Of a DNA stretch of 64,000 nucleotides, positions 27,745 through 37,606 are shown in pieces. Position 1 is the first letter of the stretch. Each line of letters starts with the position of its first letter. Source of the DNA: Endozoicomonas euniceicola (GTDB lineage: Bacteria; Pseudomonadota; Gammaproteobacteria; Pseudomonadales; Endozoicomonadaceae); NCBI RefSeq assembly GCF_025562755.1, contig NZ_CP103300.1, forward strand, positions 6,388,501 to 6,452,500, in the 5' to 3' direction. The notes beneath the pieces were generated by a model. That model saw only the letters and a program-made list of their open reading frames with translations, was not told where the DNA came from and searched no databases. Both the position numbers and the translations under genes were made by a program.

Positions 27745-28336
27745 TCCTTCCAAACCAGTTTGATAAACCGTTCATCCTTTATCCGTCTGCGTAAGATGTT
27801 AATCAGCACATGATGGTCAACGTTATCGAAGAATCGTTTAATGTCACCTTCAATAATCCATTTAACACTTTTCCAGTGATTGTTGACCTGTTCCAAGGCT
27901 GAATGAAAGCTCTTTGCAGGGCGGTATCCGTGGCTGTAGTCGCTGAAGACGGTTCATAGATTGCCTCAAGGATCATTCTCATGGCTTCCTGAACGACCTT
28001 TTCTGGCGGTGGCGCTATGCCCAGCTTACGGAATTTGCCGTTTTTCTTTGGAATCGGCTGAACTCTGACAGGGGAGAATTGAAAACTCTCAGCCTCAAGT
28101 TCCTGAATGACCTTCCTGATCACCTTCAGGGAATACCCGTCAAGCGTTCTGTTGTCTGTGCCTTTTGTCATGTTGCCGGCTTTGCTCTTGATGTTTTCAT
28201 AAGCAGTAATCAGTACCGCTTCATCACTAAGCAGCCGATAGAGACACCGGTTCACATGGTTTTTCTGACCATAATTTTCCTCTGCAAGTAACTGAATTTG
28301 AGCCAATCCATCGGTTGTCGTGTAGACGGCTTCCAT
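27745..28336 (-). pseudogene. ltrA: Group II intron reverse transcriptase, N-terminal fragment
   Basis: The 177-codon frame (28336) has TKGTDNRTLDGYS, FSPVRVQPIPKKNGKFRKLG and VVQEAMRMILEAIYEPS, the RT0-RT2 region of group II intron maturases. A frameshift follows; the shifted frame continues with SFHSALEQVNNHWKSVKW and GDIKRFFDNVDH, the first catalytic Asp block. The YxDD motif and the maturase domain are absent. Confidence 0.75.
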
Positions 28337-28863
28337 TGTGACTGTCTCTCCTACAGTTGATTAATACCTGCGACCCTTCGCCCTGTCCTGACCGTTACAT
28401 CAGGCATTTGACTACTACGACCGCTCCGTTACCTTAGGAATTACTTCCCTTAGGCAATCCCGCAGTTACGTGTTCTTCGTTCCTGATGCCTTAGGCTGCC
28501 TTTCCGCAATATGTTACCTGTACTGCTTTGCGGTTTGGCCAGCAGTCCCGAGCTTCGACTCTATTTCCAATCGTCTGGGCGGCAATTGGGAGTCGGGACT
28601 CATCTCGTTGACAAGAGTCTTTCGAGAGGGGCACCACAGTGACCCGCTGTTATTGCTGGGCTTTAACCAGTATGGGTTTAGCCATAGCATCTATAGCTGA
28701 CGTCGATATAGGGCATTGACTCTTAGCCCTCAGATCGCCTTTTCCGACCATGCTATGTTCAGTTCGGGGATTTCCCCCTCGCCTAAGGTCGGCGCTTTAT
28801 GCACATTCGAAGCAGTGCAAACTCCTCCTTAAATTAACGAATAAACACGCCACAACGGCGCAC
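27745..28863 (-). mobile_element. Group II intron, 5' half, inserted in a recT-like gene
   Basis: On the minus strand the intron starts GTGCGCCG at 28863 and its ~525 nt structural 5' region precedes an intron-encoded reverse transcriptase start near 28336. The RT sequence ends at about 27745, where the ATPase gene region begins. Everything after the first RT domains, including domains V and VI, is missing. Confidence 0.65.
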
Positions 28864-29065
28864 CCCATATTTGACGAATGAAGGGATTAACTGCCACAGA
28901 CAACAGAGACATCAGTTGCTCCCGGGAAGGAAGCGCACCGTTTTGCTGCCTGAATGCAGTTTGTGCCAACGTATTCAGCAACTCATCTTCACGGAAGCCA
29001 TAACGCTCCGCAAAACGAGCCACCAGATCATTATCACCCTCATGCACACCATTAGCGGTAACCAT
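28864..29065 (-). pseudogene. recT-like single-strand annealing protein, N-terminal part
   Basis: ATG 29065 has a strong AAGGAG site. The product begins MVTANGVHEGDNDLVARFAE and continues RQQNGALPSREQLMSLLSVA then NPFIRQI, which resembles the N-terminal part of RecT-family annealing proteins. The frame is interrupted at 28863 by the group II intron, and the 3' exon is not present in the window after the intron truncation. Confidence 0.55.
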
Positions 29066-29580
29066 AGAAGTTCTCCTTAAAACCAAAAGGCAGAACTTCC
29101 CTGCACGGCAGAGGTGTTCTGCCATGCACGACGGCACGGATGCCGGAGATAGGACAACGCAGGAGCAGTTGCCGAGAAGGACGTACGATTCATCAGACAA
29201 GTGGTAGCTTGTCAGAGAACCTATACGTCGACAGGAAATTCACCGAAGTGACAGGAAGGAAGGGACGGTGGACACCGTAACCCTATAGAAAACCAGCTTT
29301 CGCTGTCAGCCTTCAAGCGTATCCGACGACACAGACCATTCAGCCAATTCCCGGAAAAACCACACTGCTGCGAATGCCTGAACTGCCGGGTCAGCAGACA
29401 CTCTAACCTGTGTGGCCGAACAACCTTTTCATCATAATCGTCACTGGCTTTACCCTGAGGGTAGAAAGCTGGTTCCTGATGAGCAGGTAATAAGGTGGGT
29501 TAACTATAGGACATGTTGATTGCTGTTCAATGTTGTTGGTTTTTAAATAAAAAACTCTGTGTCGCCACCATGCGTATTGG
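29066..29580. other. Gene-free stretch upstream of the recT-like gene
   Basis: This 515 bp stretch between prophage and putP contains short inverted repeats (for example near 29205-29240) but no open frame with coding character on either strand. It may hold the recT-like promoter region and the prophage boundary; neither could be fixed. Confidence 0.4.
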
Positions 29581-29602
29581 AACAGCGCCGAGTGGCGCTG
29601 TT
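29581..29602 (-). terminator. Hairpin after putP
   Basis: AACAGCGCC and GGCGCTGTT form a perfect 9 bp stem with a 4-nt loop, 10 bp after the putP stop. There is no strong T run, so termination is likely but not certain. Confidence 0.6.
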
Positions 29603-29611
29603 CTGAGAAAG

Positions 29612-31105
29612 TTAGTCTAACTCAACAAGGTTCTTCTCAAACGCTTTATGTTGATCACGAACCGCTTGATCCGGTCCATTTGTCACAGAGCTTACGGCTA
29701 TGATGGCAATTGTCGACAGGATGAATCCGGGGACAATTTCGTAAATATCAAAAATACCCCCGGTCAGCTGCTTCCAAACGACAATCGTCACACCACCCAC
29801 AATGATACCTGCAATGGCGCCATGACGATTCATACCAGACCAGTAAAGGCTTAGCAGAATAGCTGGACCAAATGCAGCACCAAAGCCCGCCCAGGCGTAA
29901 GAAACCAGGCTAAGCACAGAGCTATCCGGTGTCATCGCCAGTATCAGTGCTATAACCGACAGGAGGATGACTCCTATGCGACCAACCATCACCACTTGTT
30001 CTGTTGTTGCCTCTCTATTGATGACCTGCTTGTAGAAATCTTCTGCAAGTGCTGAAGAAGAAACGAGCAACTGAGAGTCCGCAGTACTCATGATGGCCGC
30101 CAGAATGGCAGCCAGCAAGATGCCTGCGATCATGGGGTGAAACAACGCATTGACGAGTAGCATAAAAATTTTCTCGCCGTCGGTCAGCACATCACCACCA
30201 GCATTGGCGGTATAAATTAGACCAACAATGCCCACTAGCATCGCACCTGTCATCGACAGTCCAGACCAGACCACGGCAATGCGACGTGCTGTGGTTAGAT
30301 CTTTGTTTGTGCGTGATGCTTTAAAGCGCGCCAGAATGTGGGGCTGACCAAAGTAACCCAGACCCCAGGCGACCAAAGAGATAATTGCAATGGCTGATAG
30401 CGGCTTTCCTTTAGAGTCATACCAAAGTGTCAACAACTCTGGATTGATTGCCTCTACGCTAGCCGGTAGCTGACCAAAACCGTCCTGCATCGCAATAACA
30501 GGTACAATCATGAGTGCCGCGGCCATCAACAGACCCTGAACCAGGTCAGTCCATGATACGGCCAGAAAGCCACCAAACAGGGTATAAGAAACCACACAGA
30601 TCGTACCCACCACCACAGCAAGGGTATAATCCAAACCAAATACGGTTTCAAACAGCTTACCACCGGCAACCAGGCCAGAACTGGTATAAAAAAGGAAGAA
30701 AAGTAAAATGAAGAACGCAGAGATAATCTGAATCATCTTAGAGTTGTCGTTGAATCGACGGGACAGGTATTCAGGCAGGGTGAGTGCGTCCGTTGTAATA
30801 CTGTATGTACGCAGTCGTTTGGCACACGCCAGCCAGTTTAGCCAGGTTCCAACCAGCAGGCCACCAGCTAACCAGAAAGCCTCAATACCAGCTGCGTAGG
30901 CGTAGCCAGGCAGACCAAGTAGCAACCATCCGCTCATATCGGATGCGCCAGCCGACAGTGCCGCAGGCCATGGGCCAAGTGTACGCCCTCCAAGAAAGTA
31001 ATCGCTTGAGCTGGATGTGCGCTTGTAAGCAATTACACCGATCGCAAGCATCATCGCCAAATAGGCAATAAACGTTGTTGTAATAGCTAAGCTATTTTGA
31101 ATCAT
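29612..31105 (-). CDS. putP: Sodium/proline symporter
   Basis: The 497-residue protein is a multi-pass member of the solute:sodium symporter family. Recognisable segments are SDYFLGGRTLGPWPAALSAG, ASDMSGWLLLGLPG (sodium and proline contact region), ALTLPEYLSRRF and MSTADSQLLVSSSALAEDFY. About 13 membrane helices are evident. It imports proline with Na+ in the inner membrane, for nutrition or osmoprotection. It is complete and is the only clear housekeeping gene in the window, with its own upstream region and downstream hairpin. Confidence 0.92.
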   Translation of the reverse strand: MIQNSLAITTTFIAYLAMMLAIGVIAYKRTSSSSDYFLGGRTLGPWPAALSAGASDMSGWLLLGLPGYAYAAGIEAFWLAGGLLVGTWLNWLACAKRLRTYSITTDALTLPEYLSRRFNDNSKMIQIISAFFILLFFLFYTSSGLVAGGKLFETVFGLDYTLAVVVGTICVVSYTLFGGFLAVSWTDLVQGLLMAAALMIVPVIAMQDGFGQLPASVEAINPELLTLWYDSKGKPLSAIAIISLVAWGLGYFGQPHILARFKASRTNKDLTTARRIAVVWSGLSMTGAMLVGIVGLIYTANAGGDVLTDGEKIFMLLVNALFHPMIAGILLAAILAAIMSTADSQLLVSSSALAEDFYKQVINREATTEQVVMVGRIGVILLSVIALILAMTPDSSVLSLVSYAWAGFGAAFGPAILLSLYWSGMNRHGAIAGIIVGGVTIVVWKQLTGGIFDIYEIVPGFILSTIAIIAVSSVTNGPDQAVRDQHKAFEKNLVELD

Positions 31106-31355
31106 TCTTATTTCCTTATCCTAACCATATAACCTCGAGTATCCTCACAAATGCCCGAGGCTGCCTAGGGTATCATGTTGTCGTACTTTTATCGTACGGC
31201 GGAACTCTGTCCTGAAAACCCTTTGCAAAGTTTAATGGTGAGCTGCATCACGTAGCAGCCGGACGGGACAGCCTGTAACACAATGGTTCGCCGGGCCAGG
31301 TATCACGCCTGCCCATAAAAATCCGCTGAAAAAGTGGTAAAAAAGTCAATAGAGG
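31106..31355 (-). promoter_or_regulatory. putP upstream region
   Basis: This 250 bp region before putP contains a CGTAC-TTTTAT-CGTACG inverted motif near 31183-31200 that could be an operator. No reliable -35/-10 pair was assigned. Confidence 0.35.
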
Positions 31356-31363
31356 ACTCTGGG

Positions 31364-32857
31364 CCAATGGCACTGACTTAAGCTCTCACCCCTTGTACTT
31401 ATTGAGTTGACGAGCTTTAGCCCTAGAGTGCTGGAGCTTTTTAAATGCCTTTGGTCGCCTCTTTACAGCTCTTGGTTCTGATCGTCCCGGTCGGTCTCCA
31501 ACTTTATGTTCTCCAATGATAACTATCATTTGAGCTTGAACCTGGTTGAGAGTGCAATTTGGACAGAATAACAGTAAAACCCGAGCCCCATTTAGCGTCT
31601 GTTTTGCTGCCTTGAAGCTCACATCCCTCGGAACTTGCTCTGTGGCTTTGGCCACTCGCGCCATTAATGCCCGTATCAAATTGTAAACCAGAAAATGAAC
31701 ATAAATTTCTTTACGCACCATCGCTGGAGTCTTACAGCGCAACATCTCCATATTCATAATTGTTTTGATGGATCTGAAGTCCAACTCAATATTCCAGCGT
31801 TTGGTGTACAGTGCGCTAATGTCAGAGCGTGGATATGCTTCTGCATCAATCAATGTGGTAACGATGATACGATTCTTCGTTTTAATGGCACGGATAATCA
31901 GGTGATCCGGTGTCCACTGATCGTAAAACTCTCTGCTCATCCAGGGTGGTTTTGGAGGACGCTCCAATCTGAATAAAGCATCTTTTTTTCCCAGTTTCAT
32001 GAAGGATTTTCTGAAGTCGATTTTACGCGCACCATTTTTTTCAAAAACACCGTCAACACCTGCTATAAGCAAAAGTGCCAGGATGAAATACGTCTCGAAA
32101 ATGGCATCGCCAAGCACAATGTCGTCAGCATTCAAGTTCGGGATCATTTGTATCATCAGAGATTGCTCTCCACTGCCTTTTCCCTCACAAGCTCCCATGG
32201 CTGTCTCAATGAGAGCTCCACTTCCCAGCGTGATAAAGGCAAGCATCCTGACAGTAGGGAACCCTACTTCTTTTTTTTGGGATTTTGACTGGGGATAGAG
32301 CTGTTGGTTTTCAGTCGTGTCAGGCATATTAGCAGTGGTTCCATCGGCAATAACAACCCGCCGACCGTGCCACAACCATGATTCCGGGCTTTCTTCATCC
32401 AGTCGTTTTCCTGAAATCTGAAACAATGACTTTACCTGATCTTCCGGCAACCGTTTACGTGCTTTGCAGTAGGCGTCATTCTTGGTTTTGTCGGACACTT
32501 CGTCATTTGCTGCTTGTTCAAGTGACTCCTGTACAAGAACCTTTCTGCAGGACTTGTCTTCATTGGACACCTGACGCATAAAAAGAGTAAGGGTTTTCAG
32601 GGCTGGATAATCTCTAACTCTGGAGGTCGATTTTTTCTCAAAGGCATTCAGGATCTCTGTGGAGAGTAGAGAAGCCAAGGCGTCTTCAGATGTTTGTGCA
32701 AACTGCTTCAGACATTGGTCAGCGAGTTTTAGATATTCTGGGCTAGACTTGTTCATGGCTTGCTCGAGGGCTCTGTTAACTTCATCTATTTATAGATGAT
32801 TTGTTCTTGGGCAAGCCTTTCATGCCAAGGGATTAAGTCTTAAGTCAGTGCCATTGG
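31364..32857 (-). mobile_element. IS4-family element, copy 2, complete
   Basis: The 1494 bp element has inverted ends CCAATGGCACTGACTTAAG and is flanked by a perfect 8 bp duplication ACTCTGGG (31356-31363 and 32858-32865). It is the intact reference for copy 1. Confidence 0.92.
31386..32756 (-). CDS. IS4-family transposase, copy 2
   Basis: This 456-residue enzyme is identical to the one at 4003-5373 except for Ser in place of Thr in ELDFRSIK. Motifs and likely activity are as for copy 1. The intact ends and clean target duplication make this the better candidate for an active element. Confidence 0.9.
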   Translation of the reverse strand: MNKSSPEYLKLADQCLKQFAQTSEDALASLLSTEILNAFEKKSTSRVRDYPALKTLTLFMRQVSNEDKSCRKVLVQESLEQAANDEVSDKTKNDAYCKARKRLPEDQVKSLFQISGKRLDEESPESWLWHGRRVVIADGTTANMPDTTENQQLYPQSKSQKKEVGFPTVRMLAFITLGSGALIETAMGACEGKGSGEQSLMIQMIPNLNADDIVLGDAIFETYFILALLLIAGVDGVFEKNGARKIDFRKSFMKLGKKDALFRLERPPKPPWMSREFYDQWTPDHLIIRAIKTKNRIIVTTLIDAEAYPRSDISALYTKRWNIELDFRSIKTIMNMEMLRCKTPAMVRKEIYVHFLVYNLIRALMARVAKATEQVPRDVSFKAAKQTLNGARVLLLFCPNCTLNQVQAQMIVIIGEHKVGDRPGRSEPRAVKRRPKAFKKLQHSRAKARQLNKYKG

Positions 32858-32865
32858 ACTCTGGG

Positions 32866-33298
32866 CGAGCTGTAAGGCACGGATGCCAATACAATCAGAG
32901 GCGGTCTCTTGAAATGACTTTGGGGAAATGCACTTACCCTGACTTGCGACTCCAGTCCTGCGCCCGATGAACTGAGCGATGAAAAAACAGGGTGCGTTAT
33001 CACGAATAACCGGATAAGTGTTTGGGGTGGTTGAATGTACAAAAGCCTTTGTCTGATCAACCCTGTGCCAGTGTCACTATGCACCGGCATCATTGCAGCA
33101 GAGGTATTGCTGTGTGGAAGGACTCTCGAAGAGTGGTGGGTGCCTCACGGCAAGAGTATGGTTCTGCAACCAATAGCGTCGAAGATCAGTCCTCACCAAT
33201 CGTTACAGAAATCATTTTTTACGTGCGAACACGCCTGATTTAAGTGTCAGAACACTGAAAAAGGAAAGAATAGCAGCTATTTGCGAAGTGATTCTTAC
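32866..33298. other. Gene-free stretch
   Basis: No frame here has convincing coding character. A short plus frame (33035-33238) has no recognisable domain. The segment ahead of 32866 was one continuous sequence with the DNA left of 31356 before IS4 copy 2 inserted. Confidence 0.4.
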
Positions 33299-33652
33299 TC
33301 AGGCCTGCGCTCTTTTTTTACGGGCATCTGCCAGATTAACAACGTTGTCCGGTACCTCAGGCACTGTCTCAGCCATCAGCTCATCAACGGTGGGGGCAAA
33401 CTTTCCATTCCTTTCAAGGTCTTCAAACCGGTACGGGTCAGGAAAGTCTCCGTCCTTAGTGTTTGGATATGGCCATTTGGATAAACCTCTGGCAAACCGG
33501 TAAAGCCAGTCATCCACCATTCTGGACATGGGCAGGAACGATTCCTGTCGTCTGGCTCCGGGAAAGGGTTTCGCTTTTTTTCGGAACTGGTTGATATGCC
33601 TTCCAAGCCCAAACTCTTCCTCCTTATCCAGAGTGTCTACACCATAATGATC
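33299..33652 (-). pseudogene. C-terminal fragment of an unknown protein
   Basis: After an in-frame TAG the frame reads DHYGVDTLDKEEEFGLG, FPGARRQESFLPMSRMVDDW and WPYPNTKDGDFPDPY, ending RKKRAQA. The only ATG is at 33529. The coherent sequence upstream of it suggests the tail of a longer, broken gene, perhaps phage-derived. No family was recognised. Confidence 0.4.
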
Positions 33653-33751
33653 ATAAGACTCTAACTACCGCAAAAAAACTTCTCTGTCTGTGATCTTGAA
33701 GATCAGACTCAGGGCGTTGAGTGCTTGGAGAACAAGGAAGAAAAGAATGAT

Positions 33752-34126
33752 TTATAGCGGTTGCTTTATAAGCGACTCTGCGGGTATGCCAAGCATCTGA
33801 TGCAGTCTCCAGATCATTTTTAACGTCAGAGGACGTTTACGATTTAGTACTTCATAAACTCGGTTGCGTTTGCCTATCATTGGCTCCAGGTCTTTAGCAG
33901 ACAAGCCTTCCTGCTCCATTCGGAACTGGATCGCAGCAACCGGATCAGGCAAGTCGAGCGGACAGTGACGACGCTCGTAATCCTCTACCAATGTAACCAA
34001 AACATCCAGCCTGTCGCCTTCGGAAGTACCAGGCTCGGCCATCATAAGTGACTCGATTTCTTTCAGTGCGGACTGATAGTCTTCAGTCGTTTTTATCGGT
34101 TTAATATCCACCCTTTTCATCTCCAT
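33752..34126 (-). CDS. higA: HigA-type antitoxin
   Basis: The 124-residue protein has a C-terminal Xre/HigA helix-turn-helix (LSAKDLEPMIGKRNRVYEVL, then LTLKMIWRLHQMLGIP) and an N-terminal acidic helical region. HigA binds its own promoter and neutralises HigB. It lies 2 bp after the higB remnant, the usual toxin-first order of higBA operons. It appears intact although the toxin is damaged. Confidence 0.85.
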   Translation of the reverse strand: MEMKRVDIKPIKTTEDYQSALKEIESLMMAEPGTSEGDRLDVLVTLVEDYERRHCPLDLPDPVAAIQFRMEQEGLSAKDLEPMIGKRNRVYEVLNRKRPLTLKMIWRLHQMLGIPAESLIKQPL

Positions 34127-34128
34127 CG

Positions 34129-34309
34129 TTAAATAGTCTGCGCATCAATTTTGTCATATTGAGCATGAGTACCCAAAAAACGGACATACACAACCCGGTA
34201 TGGATAGCTTATCCAGACGATCAGCCTGTATTTGTTTCCGGCAATATTGAAAGCACACCTTCCGCCTTTTAGCATGCTGGCGTTCATAGGGTCGAAATTA
34301 AGCATTAAT
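34129..34309 (-). pseudogene. higB: HigB-type toxin, N-terminal part lost
   Basis: The remaining codons give GGRCAFNIAGNKYRLIVWIS, YPYRVVYVRFLGTHAQYDKI and DAQTI, the C-terminal two thirds of a HigB mRNA interferase. The frame is entered from IS1380 copy C at 34310. The sequence beyond that element (37677 onward) has a stop in frame and no HigB N-terminus, so the gene was truncated before the insertion. Confidence 0.75.
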
Positions 34310-34390
34310 CCTAAATTCAGCAGTTGAACGCCACTGAGCCATGCCATTAGGAATAGCTTCTCACGGTTCTGAGCAGCGTTTTTTAAGTCA

Positions 34391-35944
34391 TTAGCCCGAT
34401 CGAATTAATGGTTGCATCGTAATAACCTGCCCTTTTTTCAAAAATTTTGAGACCGCTTTCGTTAAAATACGACACCATGCGTTAATTGGATTCAACTGCG
34501 GTGCGATACTTTTGATTGAATCAAAAAAATCACACAGTTCACTTTGTAATTTCGCAATTTTATACATCCATCGATGCTGGCTTGTCAGCTTTATTTTCTT
34601 TTGGTTGCCAGAGTGGGTCAGCTTGCCAATTGAACTCATTAATAAGGGACGGCTGGTAATTGATTCTTTATGGGAGTCCGGATTACTCAATCGAACGTAT
34701 AGCGTCCACCAGTTGTAAACCAAGGCAACCATTCGGGCCAGCATTCGACATCTTGCCATATCTTTTGTTACATAACCGCCCCAGCCCCATTGGTTTTTGA
34801 TTTCATCAAAGTTATTTTCACAGTCAGCCCTATTGCGATAATGATTAATGATCGAGACTATATCATTATCAAGAGATGTGACCAGAACCGAATACTCGTA
34901 AGCTTTTATATTTTCTGGCTCTTCTATTAATGCTAACGTTTGTTGACGTTCTTTTATTCCTTTTTCCAACATCGGTATTTCATTTTCAGGACGCCGTCTT
35001 CGAACAATAATTATGCGTCTTTCTTTTTTCCAACCTGACAGTTTAATTACGGATTCTTTTCCCTCCCAATGGTTGTCGTATTTTACCCATCCTCCGCTAC
35101 AGTGTGCATTCCCTATGGCTTTCTTAACGTTGTCGTGCTTCTTCATTTTAAAAAGATAATGACAACCAGCATCTTCCAATTCGCTCATTACCCGGTCACT
35201 TCCCCAATCACAATCACCACGAACAAATTCAGGCCAGCAGCGTTTTGGAAGTCGATTTAATAGCTCCATTAAACCGGGTAAAGAGTATTTACTTTGACTT
35301 TGATTTCCGGGTCTGACTTCAACCTCCAGTATTAATTTAAGATTAGCCATCATATATGAGTGGTAAGTATGAGAGGGTCTCCCTTTCTTATGTGGGTTAT
35401 AGCCATTAACCGCTCCTTCCTGATGCCCATAAATGGTTTTCACGGTAACATCAACATCCATAATCCATGGAATGGTTAATAACGGATCAAAACAGAGATG
35501 GAGGTGTTTTTGCATCCATTCAACGCCTTCATCTTCGTCAATCTTCTTTAAACCACGCCTGGCAGAATCATCGCTGACAATTTTTTTCATCCCGAGCAAC
35601 TGAGCGTTTACTTTATCACCAATAATTGTTCCGATATGCGCATAGCGTTTATGTCCTGAAAGAATGGAAAGCATTAATGAGCCAATCACATCCACTTTTT
35701 GAGGGGCGTTTGGGCTTTTATAAGTTAGTGGGCAATCGTTAATCCAGGGTTCAAATCGGTGACCTGTTTTTAAAAACTGTATAAAAAAAGGAAGCTGTCC
35801 CATTGGGGTGACCGATGCTTCAGGCTCCCACTCGACATGAATTTTACCGTCGAAAGAATCGACTTCGAGTTTGACGGATAAGGGATCTTTTTCCATTTCA
35901 GACAACTCACCCTTTGGGGGAGTGGGTTTTGGTGGTCGAACCAT
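34391..35944 (-). CDS. IS1380-family transposase, copy C
   Basis: This 517-residue protein matches copy B over its whole length, with the same DDE blocks. Its promoter-proximal element end is separated from the gene by the IS110 insertion, which splits the right inverted repeat from the rest; mobility of this copy may be impaired though the enzyme could act in trans. Confidence 0.88.
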   Translation of the reverse strand: MVRPPKPTPPKGELSEMEKDPLSVKLEVDSFDGKIHVEWEPEASVTPMGQLPFFIQFLKTGHRFEPWINDCPLTYKSPNAPQKVDVIGSLMLSILSGHKRYAHIGTIIGDKVNAQLLGMKKIVSDDSARRGLKKIDEDEGVEWMQKHLHLCFDPLLTIPWIMDVDVTVKTIYGHQEGAVNGYNPHKKGRPSHTYHSYMMANLKLILEVEVRPGNQSQSKYSLPGLMELLNRLPKRCWPEFVRGDCDWGSDRVMSELEDAGCHYLFKMKKHDNVKKAIGNAHCSGGWVKYDNHWEGKESVIKLSGWKKERRIIIVRRRRPENEIPMLEKGIKERQQTLALIEEPENIKAYEYSVLVTSLDNDIVSIINHYRNRADCENNFDEIKNQWGWGGYVTKDMARCRMLARMVALVYNWWTLYVRLSNPDSHKESITSRPLLMSSIGKLTHSGNQKKIKLTSQHRWMYKIAKLQSELCDFFDSIKSIAPQLNPINAWCRILTKAVSKFLKKGQVITMQPLIRSG

Positions 35945-35989
35945 CTTCGAGCCCTCAATATTGTTGAGGGTTAGAGTTTAGCGGACTAG

Positions 35990-36240
35990 CCCACCCTGCG
36001 GGCACACATCCCAGAGTAACTCTTTTAATAAGCTAACCTTGAGCCTTCGTTCTACGATAAGGAGGAAGGCATATCCAGGCCAAAGGCCGAACGCACACTG
36101 GTGCCCCGTGCCCGGAGTTTAGCGTGGTCGGGAGGCTGGCGACCGCATCACTGATGACGCCTGGCGATCTCGTTCGGAAGACTGCATATGATCGACAGCC
36201 CCATACCCAGATATGCCTTCGCTCTGGAGTATAGGTAGGC
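35990..36240 (+). ncRNA. Candidate IS110 bridge RNA region
   Basis: The ~260 bp 5' non-coding end before the recombinase gene is GC-rich and self-complementary (for example GGCCAAAGGCC near 36080 and several short stems). IS110 recombinases use a bridge RNA from this end to pair target and donor. No structure was computed. Confidence 0.45.
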
Positions 36241-36244
36241 AATC

Positions 36245-37606
36245 ATGAAGCACAACCCAAAACCCACTAAAGCACAAAAACGAATATCTGGTCATCTTAA
36301 AACCGTCAACCTCTACGCGGCAGGCATTGATATTGGCTCAGAGTTCCACTTTGTTGCTGTCCCTGAAGAGCTGGATGATAAGCCTGTCCGGTCTTTTGCC
36401 TGCTTCACTGCTGATCTCGAGATGATGGCCCAGTGGCTTGTATGTATCGGGATTACCACCGTAGTCATGGAGTCCACCGGAATATACTGGATTCCTGCTT
36501 TCGAAATGCTTGAAGAGCACGGGCTTGAAGTCAGGCTGGTGAATGCACGCCACGTTAAAAACGTCCCTGGTCGTAAAAGTGACGTACAGGACTGCCAGTG
36601 GTTACAACAACTGCATACACATGGCTTGCTTGAAGGTGCTTTTCGTCCTGAAGATCAGGTGTGCGCTCTGCGTGCTTACATGCGCCAACGTGAAACCCTG
36701 ATCCGCTATCGAGCGTCGCACATACAGCACATGCAGAAAGCCTTACGCCAAATGAACCTGCTGCTGGATAATGTCGTTTCGGATGTTACCGGCAAAACCG
36801 GGATGAGCATCATTCGTTCCATCCTCAGGGGTGAGCGCGATCCTGTAGTATTGGCGAGCCACCGTGATTCCCATTGCAAGCAATCAGAGAAAGTCATTGC
36901 TAAATCATTGCATGGACACTATCGGGCAGAGCATTTGTTTGCTCTGAAGCAGGCCGTTGAGCTTTATGATTTTTACGAAAAGGAAATCGAAGCTTGTGAT
37001 AAGGCACTTGAGAATCAGCTGAGTCAGTTCGATGATCAGGTCGAAAGCGCCTCATTGCCTGCAAAGAGAAAATCAGCCAGCGCCCCCGGCTTTGATGTAA
37101 GAGCTCACCTTTACAGGATGACCGGGGTCGATCTGACAGCGATCGAGGGGATAGAAGAAAATACCGCCCTGAAAGTTATTTCTGAGACAGGGACGGACAT
37201 GAACCGCTGGCCGACAGAGAAGCACTTTTGTTCCTGGCTGGGGCTGAGTCCCGGAAACAAAATATCCGGGGGAAAGGTGTTAAGCAGTAAGACCAAAAGG
37301 ATTCCAAACAGGGCTGCTTCAGCTCTGAGGATGGCCGCATTGACACTGGTAAATTCAAAAAGTGCCCTAGGAGCCTATTATCGCCGGATGAGAAGTAAGC
37401 TGGGTGCACCCAAAGCGATTACAGCGACTGCACACAAACTTGCACGACTGATTTATAGCATGCTGAAAAATGGATCAGAATATGTTGAGCGAGGTCAGGA
37501 TTACTACGAGGAGCAGTATCGTGACCGAGTGATTAAAAATATGAAAAAGCGTGCAGAAGAAATGGGGTACAAGCTGGTCAGGGTTGAAACAGCCTCACCA
37601 GCTTGA
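36245..37606 (+). CDS. IS110-family RNA-guided recombinase/transposase
   Basis: The 453-residue protein has the RuvC-like DEDD N-terminal domain: YAAGIDIGSEFHFVAVP, VVMESTGIYW and KSDVQDCQWLQQL. The C-terminal Transposase_20 region has IEGIEENTALKVISE and IPNRAASALRMAA, with the likely nucleophile Ser. It is complete. It would excise and insert its element with a bridge RNA, leaving no classical duplication. Confidence 0.9.
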   Translation: MKHNPKPTKAQKRISGHLKTVNLYAAGIDIGSEFHFVAVPEELDDKPVRSFACFTADLEMMAQWLVCIGITTVVMESTGIYWIPAFEMLEEHGLEVRLVNARHVKNVPGRKSDVQDCQWLQQLHTHGLLEGAFRPEDQVCALRAYMRQRETLIRYRASHIQHMQKALRQMNLLLDNVVSDVTGKTGMSIIRSILRGERDPVVLASHRDSHCKQSEKVIAKSLHGHYRAEHLFALKQAVELYDFYEKEIEACDKALENQLSQFDDQVESASLPAKRKSASAPGFDVRAHLYRMTGVDLTAIEGIEENTALKVISETGTDMNRWPTEKHFCSWLGLSPGNKISGGKVLSSKTKRIPNRAASALRMAALTLVNSKSALGAYYRRMRSKLGAPKAITATAHKLARLIYSMLKNGSEYVERGQDYYEEQYRDRVIKNMKKRAEEMGYKLVRVETASPA

